This document shows, in pieces, positions 1 through 11,005 of a DNA stretch of 64,000 bases (positions are counted from its first letter, which is position 1; each line of letters begins with the position of its first letter). Where the stretch lies: positions 1,014,267 through 1,078,266 of the forward strand of contig CACRSC010000084.1 in assembly GCA_902651635.1 (NCBI GenBank), given 5' to 3'. The notes under the pieces were generated by a model, which ran no database searches, had not been told where the DNA came from, and saw only the letters and a list, made by a program, of their open reading frames with translations. Source of the stretch: Mastigamoeba balamuthi (lineage: Eukaryota; Evosea; Mastigamoebida; Mastigamoebidae). The position numbers and the translations under genes are program-made.

Positions 1-20
1 TCTCTCTCTCTCTCTCTCTG
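1..20. repeat. (TC)n microsatellite
   Basis: Ten TC dinucleotides at the window edge. Similar CT runs occur at about 28443-28464 and 58340-58352. Confidence 0.9.
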
Positions 21-143
21 TCCCGGGTGGGCGCCAAGTAGTAGATATCTGCAATCTCCGATATCGACCGACGTCACGGGGAGCCATCGGTGACGTCTAG
101 TACCGAAAACCAAGGCACATACTCCGCGGGTGGGTGAGAACAC

Positions 144-629
144 ATGTACCACGCCCTCTGCTGGCGTACAGACAAGGCGCCCGCACAGAGGCCAGCACAC
201 ACCCGCGCCCGCCCCCGCAGCGCAGCGCAGACCGCGTGTACCCGGGACCCCGCCGGGCTGCGGGAGCGGTTCCACAGCGAGGCTCTGGCGCAGACGGGCC
301 GCCTCGCGAGGCACCGCGTCGAGTCGCGGGCCGTCCACTGCGTGCCGCTCTGGGCCAGCCTGCGAGCGATGGACGTAGCCATGCACGCCGAGCGCAAGGG
401 CCACACTCTGGGCCCCCTTATCGACGCCGACCATCGGCGAGATGGGATGATGGTGCGATCGCTCCCGCGTGCGTATCATTGCATCCTATCCTCCCCGTTT
501 GCTTTTCTCGGAGCTCCTCAGCACTCACTCACAGTGCCCACAATCAGGCCCGCGCTGTCCGCACTGATCGTCGTCTGCCTCATCCACCTGCATCATTGTC
601 TTCTTGCTGCTCTGTTCAGTGTGGACTAA
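144..629 (+). CDS. Possible exon of an unknown gene
   Basis: I do not recognise this. An open frame on the plus strand has the G/C-biased codon use of nearby genes, best between about 225 and 450, where the peptide is helix-like and charged (RERFHSEALAQTGRL). A pyrimidine-rich tract ending in CAG near 218 could be a splice acceptor, so this may be the 3' exon of a gene that begins outside the window. After about 450 the composition turns intron- or UTR-like. No domain is visible. It could equally be a chance open frame in GC-rich DNA. Confidence 0.25.
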   Translation: MYHALCWRTDKAPAQRPAHTRARPRSAAQTACTRDPAGLRERFHSEALAQTGRLARHRVESRAVHCVPLWASLRAMDVAMHAERKGHTLGPLIDADHRRDGMMVRSLPRAYHCILSSPFAFLGAPQHSLTVPTIRPALSALIVVCLIHLHHCLLAALFSVD

Positions 630-639
630 GCTCTGGCTG

Positions 640-983
640 ACACTCGGCACAGCGTACGCCGCCTCTCAGCTCCCGGAAGCAAGGCTCCCTCGCCAATCGT
701 GACCAACACCGGTCTCGGAGGTCTGGTGCACAAGGTCGCGAGGGTGCTTCTTCATCGAGCACTCACAGTCCCCGCCCTTCGTCTGCCAGTGCTCGGGAAG
801 AACGGGAGCTAAGGCACCACGCACAATCCACCTAGTCTCCAGTGGCCCCGAGAATGTCATCAATGAGCAATTGTATGCCGGGCTGGTTGATTCAGGGCCT
901 CTTGCTGAGAAGATAGTTTGGCCACCGATTGCGTTGCGTTGCGAGTGATCTATCTATCTCGATAATTTGTTGTCAGTCCGACG
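640..983. other. Intergenic, no gene seen
   Basis: No convincing coding exon. The last 40 bases hold an AT-rich stretch (ctatctatctcgataat) just before the Nudix start codon at 984, a plausible promoter region. Confidence 0.5.
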
Positions 984-1886
984 ATGGCTGAAGGGCAGAC
1001 AGGGGGCAGCGCTGCAGCGCTCAAGGACCCAGCCCCTCCCGTGGGCCCCAGCCCCACCTCCCGCAAGGTCACCGGCGAGGAGCTCATGTTCTCCGGCCGC
1101 TGGCTCCGCCTCAAGCGCCTCTTCTTCCCGGGCCCCACAGGCCAGACAGTCGTCCGCGCACTCCCCCTATTTTTCAGATCCGAATCTCGAATTATATTGA
1201 TTGCTCTGCCTCCATTTCTCACCGGCTGGGCTCCCCTCGCCGCGCAGTCGTGGGAGACGCTGGAGCGGACGACCAAGGGACGGGCCGAGGTGGACGCCGT
1301 GGAGATAGTGGCTGTGCTGCGCAGGCGGGGCCACGAGCCCGCGCTGGTCCTCGTGCGGCAGTTCCGCCCGCCCGTGGGCGCCGAGATCCTCGAGCTGCCC
1401 GCCGGGCTCCTCGACGCCCGCGAGCGGCCCGAGCAGACGGCCGTCCGCGAGCTGCGCGAGGAGACGGGGTACAGCGGCACCGCGAGGGAGCGCGGCATGA
1501 CGGTGTTCTTCGGGCAGGCCGTCAGCAACACGAGCTCCAGCGTCGTCGTCGTCGACGTCGACGGCGACGCGCCAGAGAACGGCCAGGGCGCCCGCAGGCA
1601 GCACCTCGACGAGGGCGAGGTCCTGGCCCCCGTCGTCGTGCCCGTCTCGCAGCTCCACAACTTCTGCCTCGGTGCGTTTGTATGGGCGAGGGGGGATTTC
1701 AATTTCAGATTGCCAGATATGATTCCTGATTTCTGCGCTCGTGGATTTGGATTGGAATTTCGGTCTCTGTGTGGGCGCTGACGCCGTTGGGAACTCTCTG
1801 CAGAATTCCAGAAGGCCGGGGGCTGTGTCGACGGCAAGATCTTCATGCTCGCGCTGGGCGTTCTCAACGCGTCGTTGTTTCAGTGA
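984..1886 (+). CDS. ADP-sugar pyrophosphatase, Nudix family (NUDT5-like)
   Basis: Modelled exons are 984-1148, 1248-1671 and 1804-1886, giving 223 residues, close to the roughly 219 of human NUDT5. Family knowledge: these cytosolic enzymes hydrolyse ADP-ribose and related nucleoside-diphosphate sugars to AMP plus sugar phosphate, with Mg2+ bound by the Nudix box. Visible here are the N-terminal EELMFSGRWLRLKR segment, the WETLERTT strand, the VRQFRPPVGAEILELPAGL segment and the Nudix-box core RELREETGY. The last exon ends in a helix, FMLALGVLNASLF. Introns of 99 and 132 nt start GTCGTC and GTGCGT and restore the frame exactly. The first intron carries no stop in frame, so retention would give a longer protein. 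Confidence 0.9.
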
Positions 1887-2000
1887 TGATCTGGCCCGGC
1901 GCACTTTCACCCCTAGGGGGCACGAAGCCAACAACCGGAACGGAGCCAGTGCAGCTCACGTCACCAGGGCAGATTCTCGAGACGTCATTTCGGGGGGATG

Positions 2001-2009
2001 AGATATTTT
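2001..2009 (+). promoter_or_regulatory. AGATATT-type promoter motif (SNF2 gene)
   Basis: AGATATTTT lies 30-38 nt upstream of the ATG at 2039. It is one instance of a motif found upstream of many genes in this window. Confidence 0.4.
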
Positions 2010-2038
2010 CTGGTCTGTAGTGTTTTGACAGCCTGCAG

Positions 2039-4839
2039 ATGGCGGGAACATCGGACGACGGCGAGCCCTGGATGCCGCGTCTGCGCGGCTCCTCCTCGGG
2101 CCACGAGGAGGCCCCGCACCGCCTGCGCCGCCTGCGCAAGCCCGCCCCCGCCGCGCGCTCTGCCCGCCCCGAGCGCCCCAAGCGGCCCCGACAGCGCCGC
2201 CCCGTCGGCGACGACGACGACGACGGCGAGGACGGCAGCGACTTCGAGCGCCCCGAGGACGCCGACGACGCGTCGGGCTTCTTCGACTTCCTGCGCCAGC
2301 GCAAGCACGACGGCGAGCCGCAGCAGCAGGCGGCGACGGCGGCGACGGCGGCGGCGCCACGCACAGGCGGCGACGTCATCGTCGTGTCGTCGGGCGGCGA
2401 GGACGACGACGTGGAGGTGGTGGCGGAGACGAGGGGCCTGGACGAGGGCCTGGGCGCCAAGCGGCCGCGGTCTCCATGCGGTGCGGTTCTCTTCCCCTCC
2501 TGCCCCGGGGGCGTGCTTTGCCTGCGCCGTGTAATCCGGATCCAGATCATCTGGGATCGCCCCGACAGACCACGCGCCGCGTTTCCCGCGCTCACCGTCC
2601 GGTTCAAGCACCGTTTTGCTGCGAGAAACGACACAGCGCATACAGCAGCGGCAGCACCCCAATTGATTCCCGGTTATGCCCGCCGGCGCAGAATCGTACG
2701 AGCGGAAGCGCAAGCGGGCGCGCGTCATCGACGACGACGACGACTTTGGCAGCACGCAGGCGGGCGACAGCAGCAGCGGCAGCGGCAGCGGCGCCGACGG
2801 CCACCGCCCTGTGCTCCGGACTCGCAGCGCCCCCACCCCCAAGATCTCGGGCAGCAGCGACTCGGACGGCGACTCCGACTCTGGCGACGACGACGACGAC
2901 GATGACGACAGCAGCAGCGACGGTGCCTCGGCGCGGCGTCGGCGTGCTGGCCACCACCGCAGCGACAGGCACTGCTCCATCCGTCAGTAGTGCTCCCTAT
3001 CTCGCTCCCCTCTGGTCTCCGCTGCAGCGGCGCTCTGAGCTCACCGCGCTGGCTCTGCGGCCCGCAGAGGAGATTCTCGACGAGTGCGAGGAGCTGTCGA
3101 GGCAGATCGGGGACCGCCGGGCCGAGGGCATCAGGCCCGTGTCGCTGGCGTGCGAGCTGCGGCCGTACCAGGCCGAGGGCGTCGCCTGGCTCTACGCCAC
3201 GCGCGAGCGCGGGGTCAACGCGATCCTCGCGGACGAGATGGGCCTCGGCAAGACGGCGCAGGTCATCGCGCTGCTGGCGCTGCTGCTGGAGCGCGGCGAG
3301 AGCTCGGGCCCGCACCTGATCGTCGTGCCCGCGACGACGCTGGGCAACTGGGAGCGCGAGCTGGAGAAGTTCTGCCCGTCGCTCAACGTTCTCGTGTACT
3401 ACGGCTCGCAGGACGAGCGCCTGTCGCTGCGCTCGTGCCACAGGCCGCAGTCGTGCAGGAAGGGGCTGGACGCGACCAGCATCAACGTCGTGCTGACGAC
3501 GTACAACATCGCCGTCGGCAGGGGCGACCACAACTACCTGCTCAAGTGGGCCTTCGACTACCTCGTGCTCGACGAGGCCCACGCCATCAAGAACGCCGCC
3601 TCCAAGCGCTTCGGCCAGCTCTTCAGCTTCGAGACCCAGCGCCGCGTGCTGCTCACCGGCACGCCGCTCCAGAACAACCTGACGGAGCTGTGGTCGCTGC
3701 TGCACTTCCTGATGCCCAGCGTCATCACGAGGTCCAAGAACTCTGTGCTGTACAAGCAGATCACCGTGGGGGCCGCCGAGGAGCGCCTGCAGAAGATGAA
3801 GAAGGTGCTCTCGCCGTTCATCCTGCGCAGGCTCAAGTCCGACGTCGTCGCCGGCGAGGTCGCCGAGAAGACCGAGTACGTCGACGAGTGCCCGCTGCCC
3901 GCGCACCAGCGCCGCCTCTACGAGGGCTTGATGGACCGGGGCCGCACGACGTGGGGGTCGCGCAACAGCGCCAGCGCCAAGCACGAGGGCGCAGAGGCCA
4001 CGGAGGACGTACTCGAGGTCAGCAACTTCCTCATGGAGCTGCGCAAGATGGCCAACCACCCGCTGCTCTGCAGACGCACGTCGTACACGGACAGCGACGT
4101 CGGGGCGATGGTCCCCGCGGTGCTCGCGGGCTGCAGGAGCGACCGCTCGCTGTCGACGTTCTGCGGGCTCGACCACGACGAGGCCAAGGAGGAGCTCGCC
4201 GCGTGGTCCGACTACCAGCTGCACCGCCTCTGCTGCAGCGTCGACGGGCTGGGCCGGCTGGCGCTGGGCCCCGATGCGCTGTTCGACGTCGCCAAGATCG
4301 CGGGGCTCAAGCGGCTGCTCGACGAGCAGCGCAGGCGCAGCGCGGTGCCCAAGGTGCTCGTGTTCTCGCAGATGACGCGCGTGCTCGACATACTCGAGGA
4401 GTTCCTGCGCCACGAGGAGTGGGAGTACGTGCGGCTCGACGGCTCGACGCCCGTCGCCGACCGCCAGGGCCTCGTCGACGAGTTCAACGACGCGGGCGAG
4501 GGCTCGCCGTCGGTGTTCCTGCTCTCGACGCGCGCCGCGGGCGTCGGCATCAACCTGACGGCCGCCGACACGGTCATCTTCTACGACTGCGCGTTCAACC
4601 CGCAGGTGGACCGGCAGGCCGAGGACCGCTGCCACAGGATCGGGCAGGACAGGCCCGTGTCGGTGCACAGGCTCTGCGCGACGGGCACCATCGACAGGCA
4701 CATCCTCGAGCTCGGGCGCAGCAAGAAGCGCCTCAACGACGCCATGCTCGACGAGGGCGTCTTCGCGCCCGGCGGGTCGTCGTCGCCCGGCGCCGACCCC
4801 GAGGAGGTCACCACATTAATGGAATCCATCTTCTCTTAG
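2039..4839 (+). CDS. SNF2-family chromatin remodelling ATPase, SMARCAD1/Fun30-like
   Basis: Exons 2039-2480, 2692-2922 and 3068-4839 give about 814 residues. The N-terminal 220 residues are low-complexity, with Asp, Ser and basic tracts encoded by GAC/AGC runs. The ATPase follows: motif I ADEMGLGKTAQ, LIVVPATTLGNWERE, the DEAH box LVLDEAHAIKN, LLTGTPLQNNLTELWSLL, then the helicase C lobe with VLVFSQMTRVLDILEEF, LDGSTPVADRQ, STRAAGVGINLTAADTVI and DRCHRIGQ. The spacing and the LIVVPA-T-NW block resemble SMARCAD1/Fun30, which slide nucleosomes in heterochromatin and DNA-end resection. I see no CUE domain. Both introns begin GTGC and join the frames without loss. Long open frames on the other strands across this gene are shadows of its GC bias. 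Confidence 0.92.
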
Positions 4840-5271
4840 CTCCTCGTCTGCTGTTGTCTGGGCGCTGCCCCCCCCCCATAGCGGTGGTGCCGGAGGGCGA
4901 GCCAGGGCAGCCCGCGACGTCGTCGTTGCCCTCGTGCGGTGGCAAGTTTCGTCTCGTCATATGTGCGTTGCGCCGATTTCTCGTTCTCTGTTTCTATGCC
5001 CCATCGGGCCGTTCAACAGACATGCACAGGCAATTCGTCCCGTGACTCGTACCGGGTGCATGTGCCCTTCCTTCTCTCTGCGCAGTCCACCTCTTCCCGC
5101 CTCTCATCTCTTGAAACTACTAGCGCAAGGGCGTCCGAGAGGAGAACGAGCTATTTATAGGGACGGCGTCACCGTCCACTGGACGGTCGTTTGCAAAGAT
5201 CTCACCGCCACGTCATCTTCCAATTTTTCCTCTGTCTTACGCAAGAGCCGGCATTACGCGTCGCAGAAGCG
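4840..5271. promoter_or_regulatory. Intergenic; possible TATA-type element upstream of the kinase gene
   Basis: About 430 nt with no convincing coding exon. CTATTTATAG at 5151-5160 lies 112 nt before the ATG at 5272 and is TATA-like. This is a composition-based guess. Confidence 0.3.
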
Positions 5272-7955
5272 ATGAAGAGGAACGCGTCCGACGTCCACGC
5301 CCTCTGCTGCGCCCCGTCCTCGCCGCCGCCTTCGGGCCCCGGCGTCTCCGCGCCCTCGGCCCCCGCGGCCCCCGAGTCCCAGTGGGCCGCCGCCCACAAG
5401 CGCGCGCGCACGCAGCAGCGGGCCGGCGCCGTCGACGGGCCCAGCAGCGAGCCGGCCAGCCGCAGCCTCGCGCTCCCCGACCTGCGCGCGCTGCTGCTGC
5501 ACGCGAGCATCGACAGCGCCCACGCTGCAGGTGCGCTGCGGATCCGCCTCCCCCCAACCCCGCTTCTGCCGCCGCCTTTTTTCCGCTTGAAGGGGGTCCG
5601 CCTGCCCTGTTTGGGCATGCTCTGTGGCTCGGCGACTTTCACTTTTCCGGCGTCGTTTCGGGCATACCGAATTACGCTAAGATGCAAAGATGGGGCGCCC
5701 TATGGAGAGATCTCGATAACTGCACCGGGTTTCTATTTTGGGGCTCAGCACCTGACATCTGCTCGTCGCGAACGTGCAACGACTGACATGCCGCGGCAGA
5801 GCTGGCCGAGAGGATGATGGCCAACCGTGTGGACACGATGGAGGCGATCGCGGGCCTGGACGAGGCGCAGATGTTCTTCCTGGGGGCCACCATCGGCGAC
5901 CAGGCCAAGCTGCGCGCCGTCTGCCGCCGCCGAGCGGCCCACCGCGTCGACCGCGCGGGCCCCGGCTTCGCCTCGACGAGCACCGAGTCGTCGGCAGACC
6001 CCAGCACGTCGCGCTCGTTCGACGACGCCAGCGAGGGCGTCGACACGTTCGTCAACGGGCCCGTCGCGATGCTGCGCGACGTGGCGCCGCGCGGCATCAT
6101 CGGCAAGGGCGCCTTCGGAGTCGTGATGAGCGGCGTGTGGGGCGCAGGGGCGACGCCTGTCGCCCTCAAGTCCACCGTCGCCAACGCGCCTGAAGACGTG
6201 CGGCAGGGTCTCATCATTGAGGCGTCAATGCTCAGGTGCGCTTCACGCCCATCTCATTTGATTTGTTACCTGCCCCTGTGTGCAATAGGGCGCCTTAGCC
6301 CATGTATTTTCTTTTTGAAGTCACGATTCAACTTCCTCGTTGTTTCATATTCGAGGATGTGCAACTGCCACATCACAATTCAATTGATTTTACTGCTCTG
6401 CACTGATCCTTCCTAGCTCTCTGAGGCACCCGAACGTCATCCAGATGTACGGCGTGGCGATGCACGCGGGAGCCATGTACCTTGTGACCGAGCTGGCTGA
6501 CGGGAACCTCCTCACGCTGCTGCGCTCCGCCAACCTGCCTCTGTCATCGCGCCTGCGTATCTGCAGGGACGTGGCCGCTGGCATGCAGTTCCTGGCGTCG
6601 AACAAGGTCATCCATAGGGACCTCGCCTGCAGGAACGTGCTGTACCAGGGCATGACCCCCGTCGTCAAGATCAGCGACTTTGGGCTGTCCCGCATCCGCT
6701 GGGGCGTCGCCAACGTCAACGACGCCGTCGACAGTCGCATGACCGTCCGCTGGACTCCCCCCGAGTCCTACACCAGCAGCCAGTGGTCCGAGAAGAGGTA
6801 CTGGTTCCTTCTGTTGCCCGAAACACCCCCAGCTCTCCTATTTACACTGGAACTTGTAATGTGGAGCAAGTGCTTATTTATAACTGCTTCTAGTTTACTT
6901 GTGGCTGACGTTGCTTCGTGGCAGCGACGTGTGGTCGATGGGTGTGCTGATATGGGAGGTGATGACCAACGGAGGGAGGCCGTGGGACGGGCTCAACACG
7001 GAGCAGATCAAGGCTGTCGTCAACTCTGGGGCGAGGCTCCTGCAGCCGGTGGGCTGCCCCGACCAGCTCTACGCCGTGATGCTGCGCTGCTGGGAGTTTG
7101 ACGCGGCGCGCAGGCCTTCGTTCGGCCAGATCTGCCGCGCGCTTAACGACATGTTCATGCGCACGCTCGAGAACCCCCTCCAGCCCGACTTCAGTGGCAT
7201 CGTACTTCAGGCGGAGCCTGACGCTGGCGCCAGTGCGCCTCCGCACCCCCACCCAGTAGCCCCGCAATAGACACTTTACATCTTTTTTACCGCTATCTGT
7301 ATGCTGTACTGCTCTCAGTGGATGAGGACGAGTACGACTCGGGTGAGGTGGAGGTCTGCGCCTATCACGTCAACGCCAAGGACACAATTATCTTCGTCGA
7401 GCAGCCCGTCTGGGACAAGTGCGAGCGGCGACTTCTCTCCCGCGTCCCTGATCCCCTCCTTCCAGGTTCCTCGAGGCCAACAGCGCGACGTCGCTCGTGG
7501 GCACAATCGTTGGGCGGCCGATATGGGACTTTGTCAGCGGTGCGGCCACGCAGCACTTGTACAGGCTGGTCCTGCGCAAGGTGCGCGAGACCGGGCGGCC
7601 TGTTACGTTCCCCTTCCGCTGCGACAGTCCGCACGAGCGCCGCTACCTCGAGATGCAGGTGCTGCCGCTGCCCTGCCGCTGTGTGCAGTTCCGCTCGGTG
7701 ACGCACCGCGTCGAGCGGCGCGTCTCGGTGCAGCTGCTGCTCGACTCGGAGACGCCGCGCGACGAGTCGCTGCCACCGGTGCCTATGTGCTCGCTGTGCA
7801 AGCGCGTGCGCATGGGACCACCGGGGTCGCAGTGGCTCGAGGTCGAGGACGCGCTGGCTGCCGGTCTGCTGGGCGCCTCTGTGGTCCTGCCCCCGCTGCT
7901 GCACGACTGCTGCGACGGTTGCTTCAGGCGCGTTGCCGCGCGCATTCCGCAGTAG
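5272..7955 (+). CDS. Tyrosine-kinase-like protein kinase, apparently fused to a PAS-like/zinc C-terminal module
   Basis: Exons 5272-5530, 5800-6235, 6417-6797, 6925-7232, 7319-7418 and 7466-7955 give 657 residues in one frame. A Ser/Pro/Ala-rich N-terminus leads to a complete kinase domain: glycine loop IIGKGAFGVVMSG, VALKST lysine, HRDLACRN catalytic loop (the tyrosine-kinase spelling), DFGLSR, RWTPPES and DVWSMGVLIWEV. If the intron at 7233-7318 is not removed, translation stops at 7270 right after the kinase. The downstream frame (VWDKFLEANSATSLVGTIVG, then GRPIWDFVSG, FPFRCDSP, and a CSLCKR/CDGC pair) has no ATG of its own. It follows a good CTCTCAG acceptor, and donor GTGCGC at 7233 joins it in phase. 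That C-terminal part resembles a bacterial PAS-fold family. Alternatively these are two genes whose second start I cannot see. Confidence 0.8.
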
Positions 7956-8248
7956 CGGTCGGACTTCGAGAAGGCGTGGGAGGCCACTGTATTGTAGCAC
8001 AGTAACATCGCAAGAGCATAGAACACGAATCTGTGCAGGTGTATCACTCAAGCCCGTGCTATAATGTAAGTCTGCAGCGCCGAGATCCGGCGCAGCCTCG
8101 ACCGGAGGAGCCACAAAAAGAAGTGTGAATCTGAGTTGAACATAAGCGATGGAATTGGACAAATTTCTCGGGCGACGCTTTGATTTTTTTGAGGCTTTGG
8201 CATTGCAGTGAACTGCCGATACACGCCGCCACGCGTGCTTCCTGCAAC
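7956..8248. other. Intergenic, cyclase promoter region
   Basis: No coding exon seen; moderately AT-rich from 8130 to 8215. Confidence 0.4.
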
Positions 8249-10800
8249 ATGTCTGCGCAGATGAACAGGGTTTTTGGTGGTCGCAGTCGCAGTTACAAGA
8301 GATACCCAGAAGAAAGGGAGGAGCCCGCAGCCGAGAGGAATACAATTTCGCTTCAGTGGGCTGTGCCGGTCGCAGTCGCTGCTATCACGGTCGCAGTGAT
8401 AGTCCTGTCCATCGCGCCCGTCATTTCCCTCTGGGTCGTCACCTCGAACGACATCGCGGACACGGCTGGTGCTTCAATCTCGGAGCAGGCGCAGATGTTT
8501 AGGGACGTTGTAGTCTCAAAGGCGGTGGCCACCATCTCCGCCCAGCTCGCCGAACCGGGCATCCTCGCGGATATCCTGCGGAGACTCATCCCTCTCAAGA
8601 TACTCCTCGGCGACACCTACGAGTTCCTCGACGACCTGCACGCGCTATTCGTTCCGATGCGAGTGAACTACCCTCTTTTTTGGGGCATTGTGAGCACCTC
8701 CGCCCAGGTTTTTCCTTCACTCGTTCTGACCTTCATGTAAGTAGAACGTGGCCTTCACAAACTCGCACGGGATGCACCAGTACGGCGAGATCTCTTCCTC
8801 AATCCCCGGTCGTGACCCAGAGTACTGCTTCGGCGACTCAGGTCGGACAACGAGCCTCGTCCTCAATAAGTACACCAACGGCACCATCGCAACCAACATA
8901 ACCGTCCGCGTGATACCCAATTACAATGTCACCGCGCGGCCCTGGTGGATCCACGCTGTCAGCAAGAGCGTTGCAGGTATCGCGTGGACTGGCCCGTACC
9001 TCTGTGCTGCCCCCGAGGAGGGAAATCTGATGACCTACACTCGCCTGTTCCAGCACCCAGATCCTAACTACATTGCGATGTTTCATTTATCGCTGTCTAT
9101 CCGCATGATCGAGGCGCTCTTTGTCAACCTCATGCAGTCGCCAAATGGTTGGTCATTCCTGGTCAATGATCGGCAAGAGCTCGTAGCTGCGTCATCTGGA
9201 ATTCCCACAACAAATGCCAGTACTGGCCTGCCTTTCAAGGCTGTTGACAGTCCCAACTCAATGCTGAGCGACGTCACACGCAGCTGGATGGAGAAATGTG
9301 GAGGGGAAATGTGCGAAATTCATTACATCTTCGGTGGATCGAAGTTCGTGGACACAGCCATTGCTGCTCAGAATGGCGACCTGACGTGGTGGGTTGTCCT
9401 TGTAACCTCAGTAGCAGACTTCGCTGGGAAAATGACAAGGGAGAACGATCGCACGAGAGGCAAGACTCATACTGTCGTTTGGTGGGTTGTTGCTTGCTCA
9501 TTTGCAATGATTCTGGTGTCTGTTGTGTTGGCAGCGGGCCTGGGACTGTTGATTATTCGTCCCCTAGCAGAGGTCACTATGCAGATGCATAAAGTAGCTC
9601 TTATGCACCTTCCGTCTTTCAAGGGAGATGTATTCACTGCCCAACGACGGATTTCTATACAGGAAGTCTTCTTGGTATGTAATCTTATGCTATTAACATT
9701 CAAAATTGCATCCAGCTCGAGGAAGAGACCGACAAAATGATGAATACACTCTCAGTCTTGTAAGCCTTATGGAAACAACCACGGACTGAATTCCTTATAG
9801 TGCCAAGTACGTTCCGATAGCTGTTGTCAAAAACTTGGTCCGAAACAAACTTCAAGCCACTGTGGGCGTGACAGAAATGGTTGCAACAGTTCTTGTGAGC
9901 TGTTACTGTTTTGTTACTAGTTTGATTCACCAAAATATCTATCTGCAGTTTGTGGATGTAGCTAACTTCACATCAACAATGGATCAGTATGGCACTAGTT
10001 CCATAATCGCTGCTCTTGAGCAATTGTTTGAAAGTACGTTGTGATTTTATCACACTCTGACTCCACCTAGGCATTTCATCCATTTTGGAAGCAAATGACG
10101 CGGTATCGATAAGTACATAGGAGACTGTGTTATGGCGTTGTGGGGATGTCCAGATCCCGTGAACAATGCTGAAGGAAAATCATGCAAAGCAGTTTGGGAG
10201 ATACATATGTCATTGGAATCTCTAAACTCGCTGTTCAAGGTGCTCTATGGCTTCGAAATGGGGATACGAGTTGGTTGGCATTCCGGAAAAGTGCATGCTG
10301 GAAATGTGGGATGCTCGACTCGTCTGAACTATACAGTACTGGGTATCATTTCTCAGTGATAGCTTTCTCCATTCGACTCATGGATCATCTACAGGGAGCT
10401 CTGTCAATCTTGCCTCACGGCTTGAATCATTGAACAAGGAGCTCAAGACCCGGTATTGCGTCACCGATTCTATTAGATCAAAGTGCAACGACATGTAAGA
10501 GATAGCATCCCAACTTCTTCTTACAAATGGCACAGATATGCGTTTCGTTGTCTTGGATGTGTTTACATCCGAGGGTTTGCTGCTCCATTGAAAGTGCACG
10601 AGTTTTTGGGAGAAAGGTCCCAGCTGAACTCCTATTGTCGCGGAATCATTTGCGACTACCTAGGGATAGACAGTAAGCTGTGCAGGGGAGAGGATTGTGC
10701 AGAGGAACTCAAGCAGTACGTTTCTGAGCATCCAGAAGATATTTCCGGGCCAAGCATTCTCATTAACCTGTGCAGAGGCCCCAGCTTCACAAATGGCTAA
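8249..10800 (+). CDS. Receptor-type class III adenylate/guanylate cyclase, one apparent frame break
   Basis: Eight exons modelled: 8249-8689, 8745-9674, 9716-9759, 9801-9894, 9949-10033, 10070-10342, 10395-10494 and 10536-10800. The layout is a short cytosolic N-terminus, a membrane helix (AVPVAVAAITVAVIVLSIAP), a roughly 330-residue extracellular sensor-like region with N-glycosylation sequons, a second helix (VVACSFAMILVSVVLAAGLGLL), a HAMP-like linker and the catalytic domain. Catalytic landmarks are the first metal Asp in VLFVDVANFT, the second in KYIGDCVMALWG, then RVGWHSGKVHAGNVG and YTVLGSSVNLASRLES. The usual Asp or Thr after the LG in that last motif is Ser, so purine choice is unclear. 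In exon 6 the frame shifts once around 10105-10115, between ANDAVSI and DKYIGD. This means a recent lesion, a sequencing error or an unrecognised splice. Third-position GC is lower here than in neighbouring genes. Confidence 0.8.
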
Positions 10801-11005
10801 CGGAAATACCACGTTTTGGTTCACGTGCATTATTGTGCCGACGGCATACTCTTTCACCGTGCTTGCCCTCGAAGCGTCAAACCAGTGGTCTTAAGCCACT
10901 GAATACAGAATACAGCCTCCAGATCGACCCCCTCAGACAGCGAGCTTAGTATTGATGGCTTATGTGTAATCTCGGCGGTGAGGAGAGGGACTCGTGTGCA
11001 CCACC

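Noticed and set aside
666-863. Minus-strand frame with a CECSMKKHP segment
   Set aside because: Short, no start context or splice sites, no family; not enough to call a gene.
2725-4701. 658-codon minus-strand open frame opposite the SNF2 gene, plus a 653-codon plus-strand frame at 3084-5045
   Set aside because: They mirror the third-position GC bias of the helicase frame, are Arg/Ala/Gly-rich without motifs, and lose to a full set of SNF2 motifs in the real frame.
7318-7955. Independent PAS-like gene starting at 7318
   Set aside because: The frame opens with GTG, has no ATG before the conserved region, and begins right after a splice acceptor; fusion to the upstream kinase fits better.
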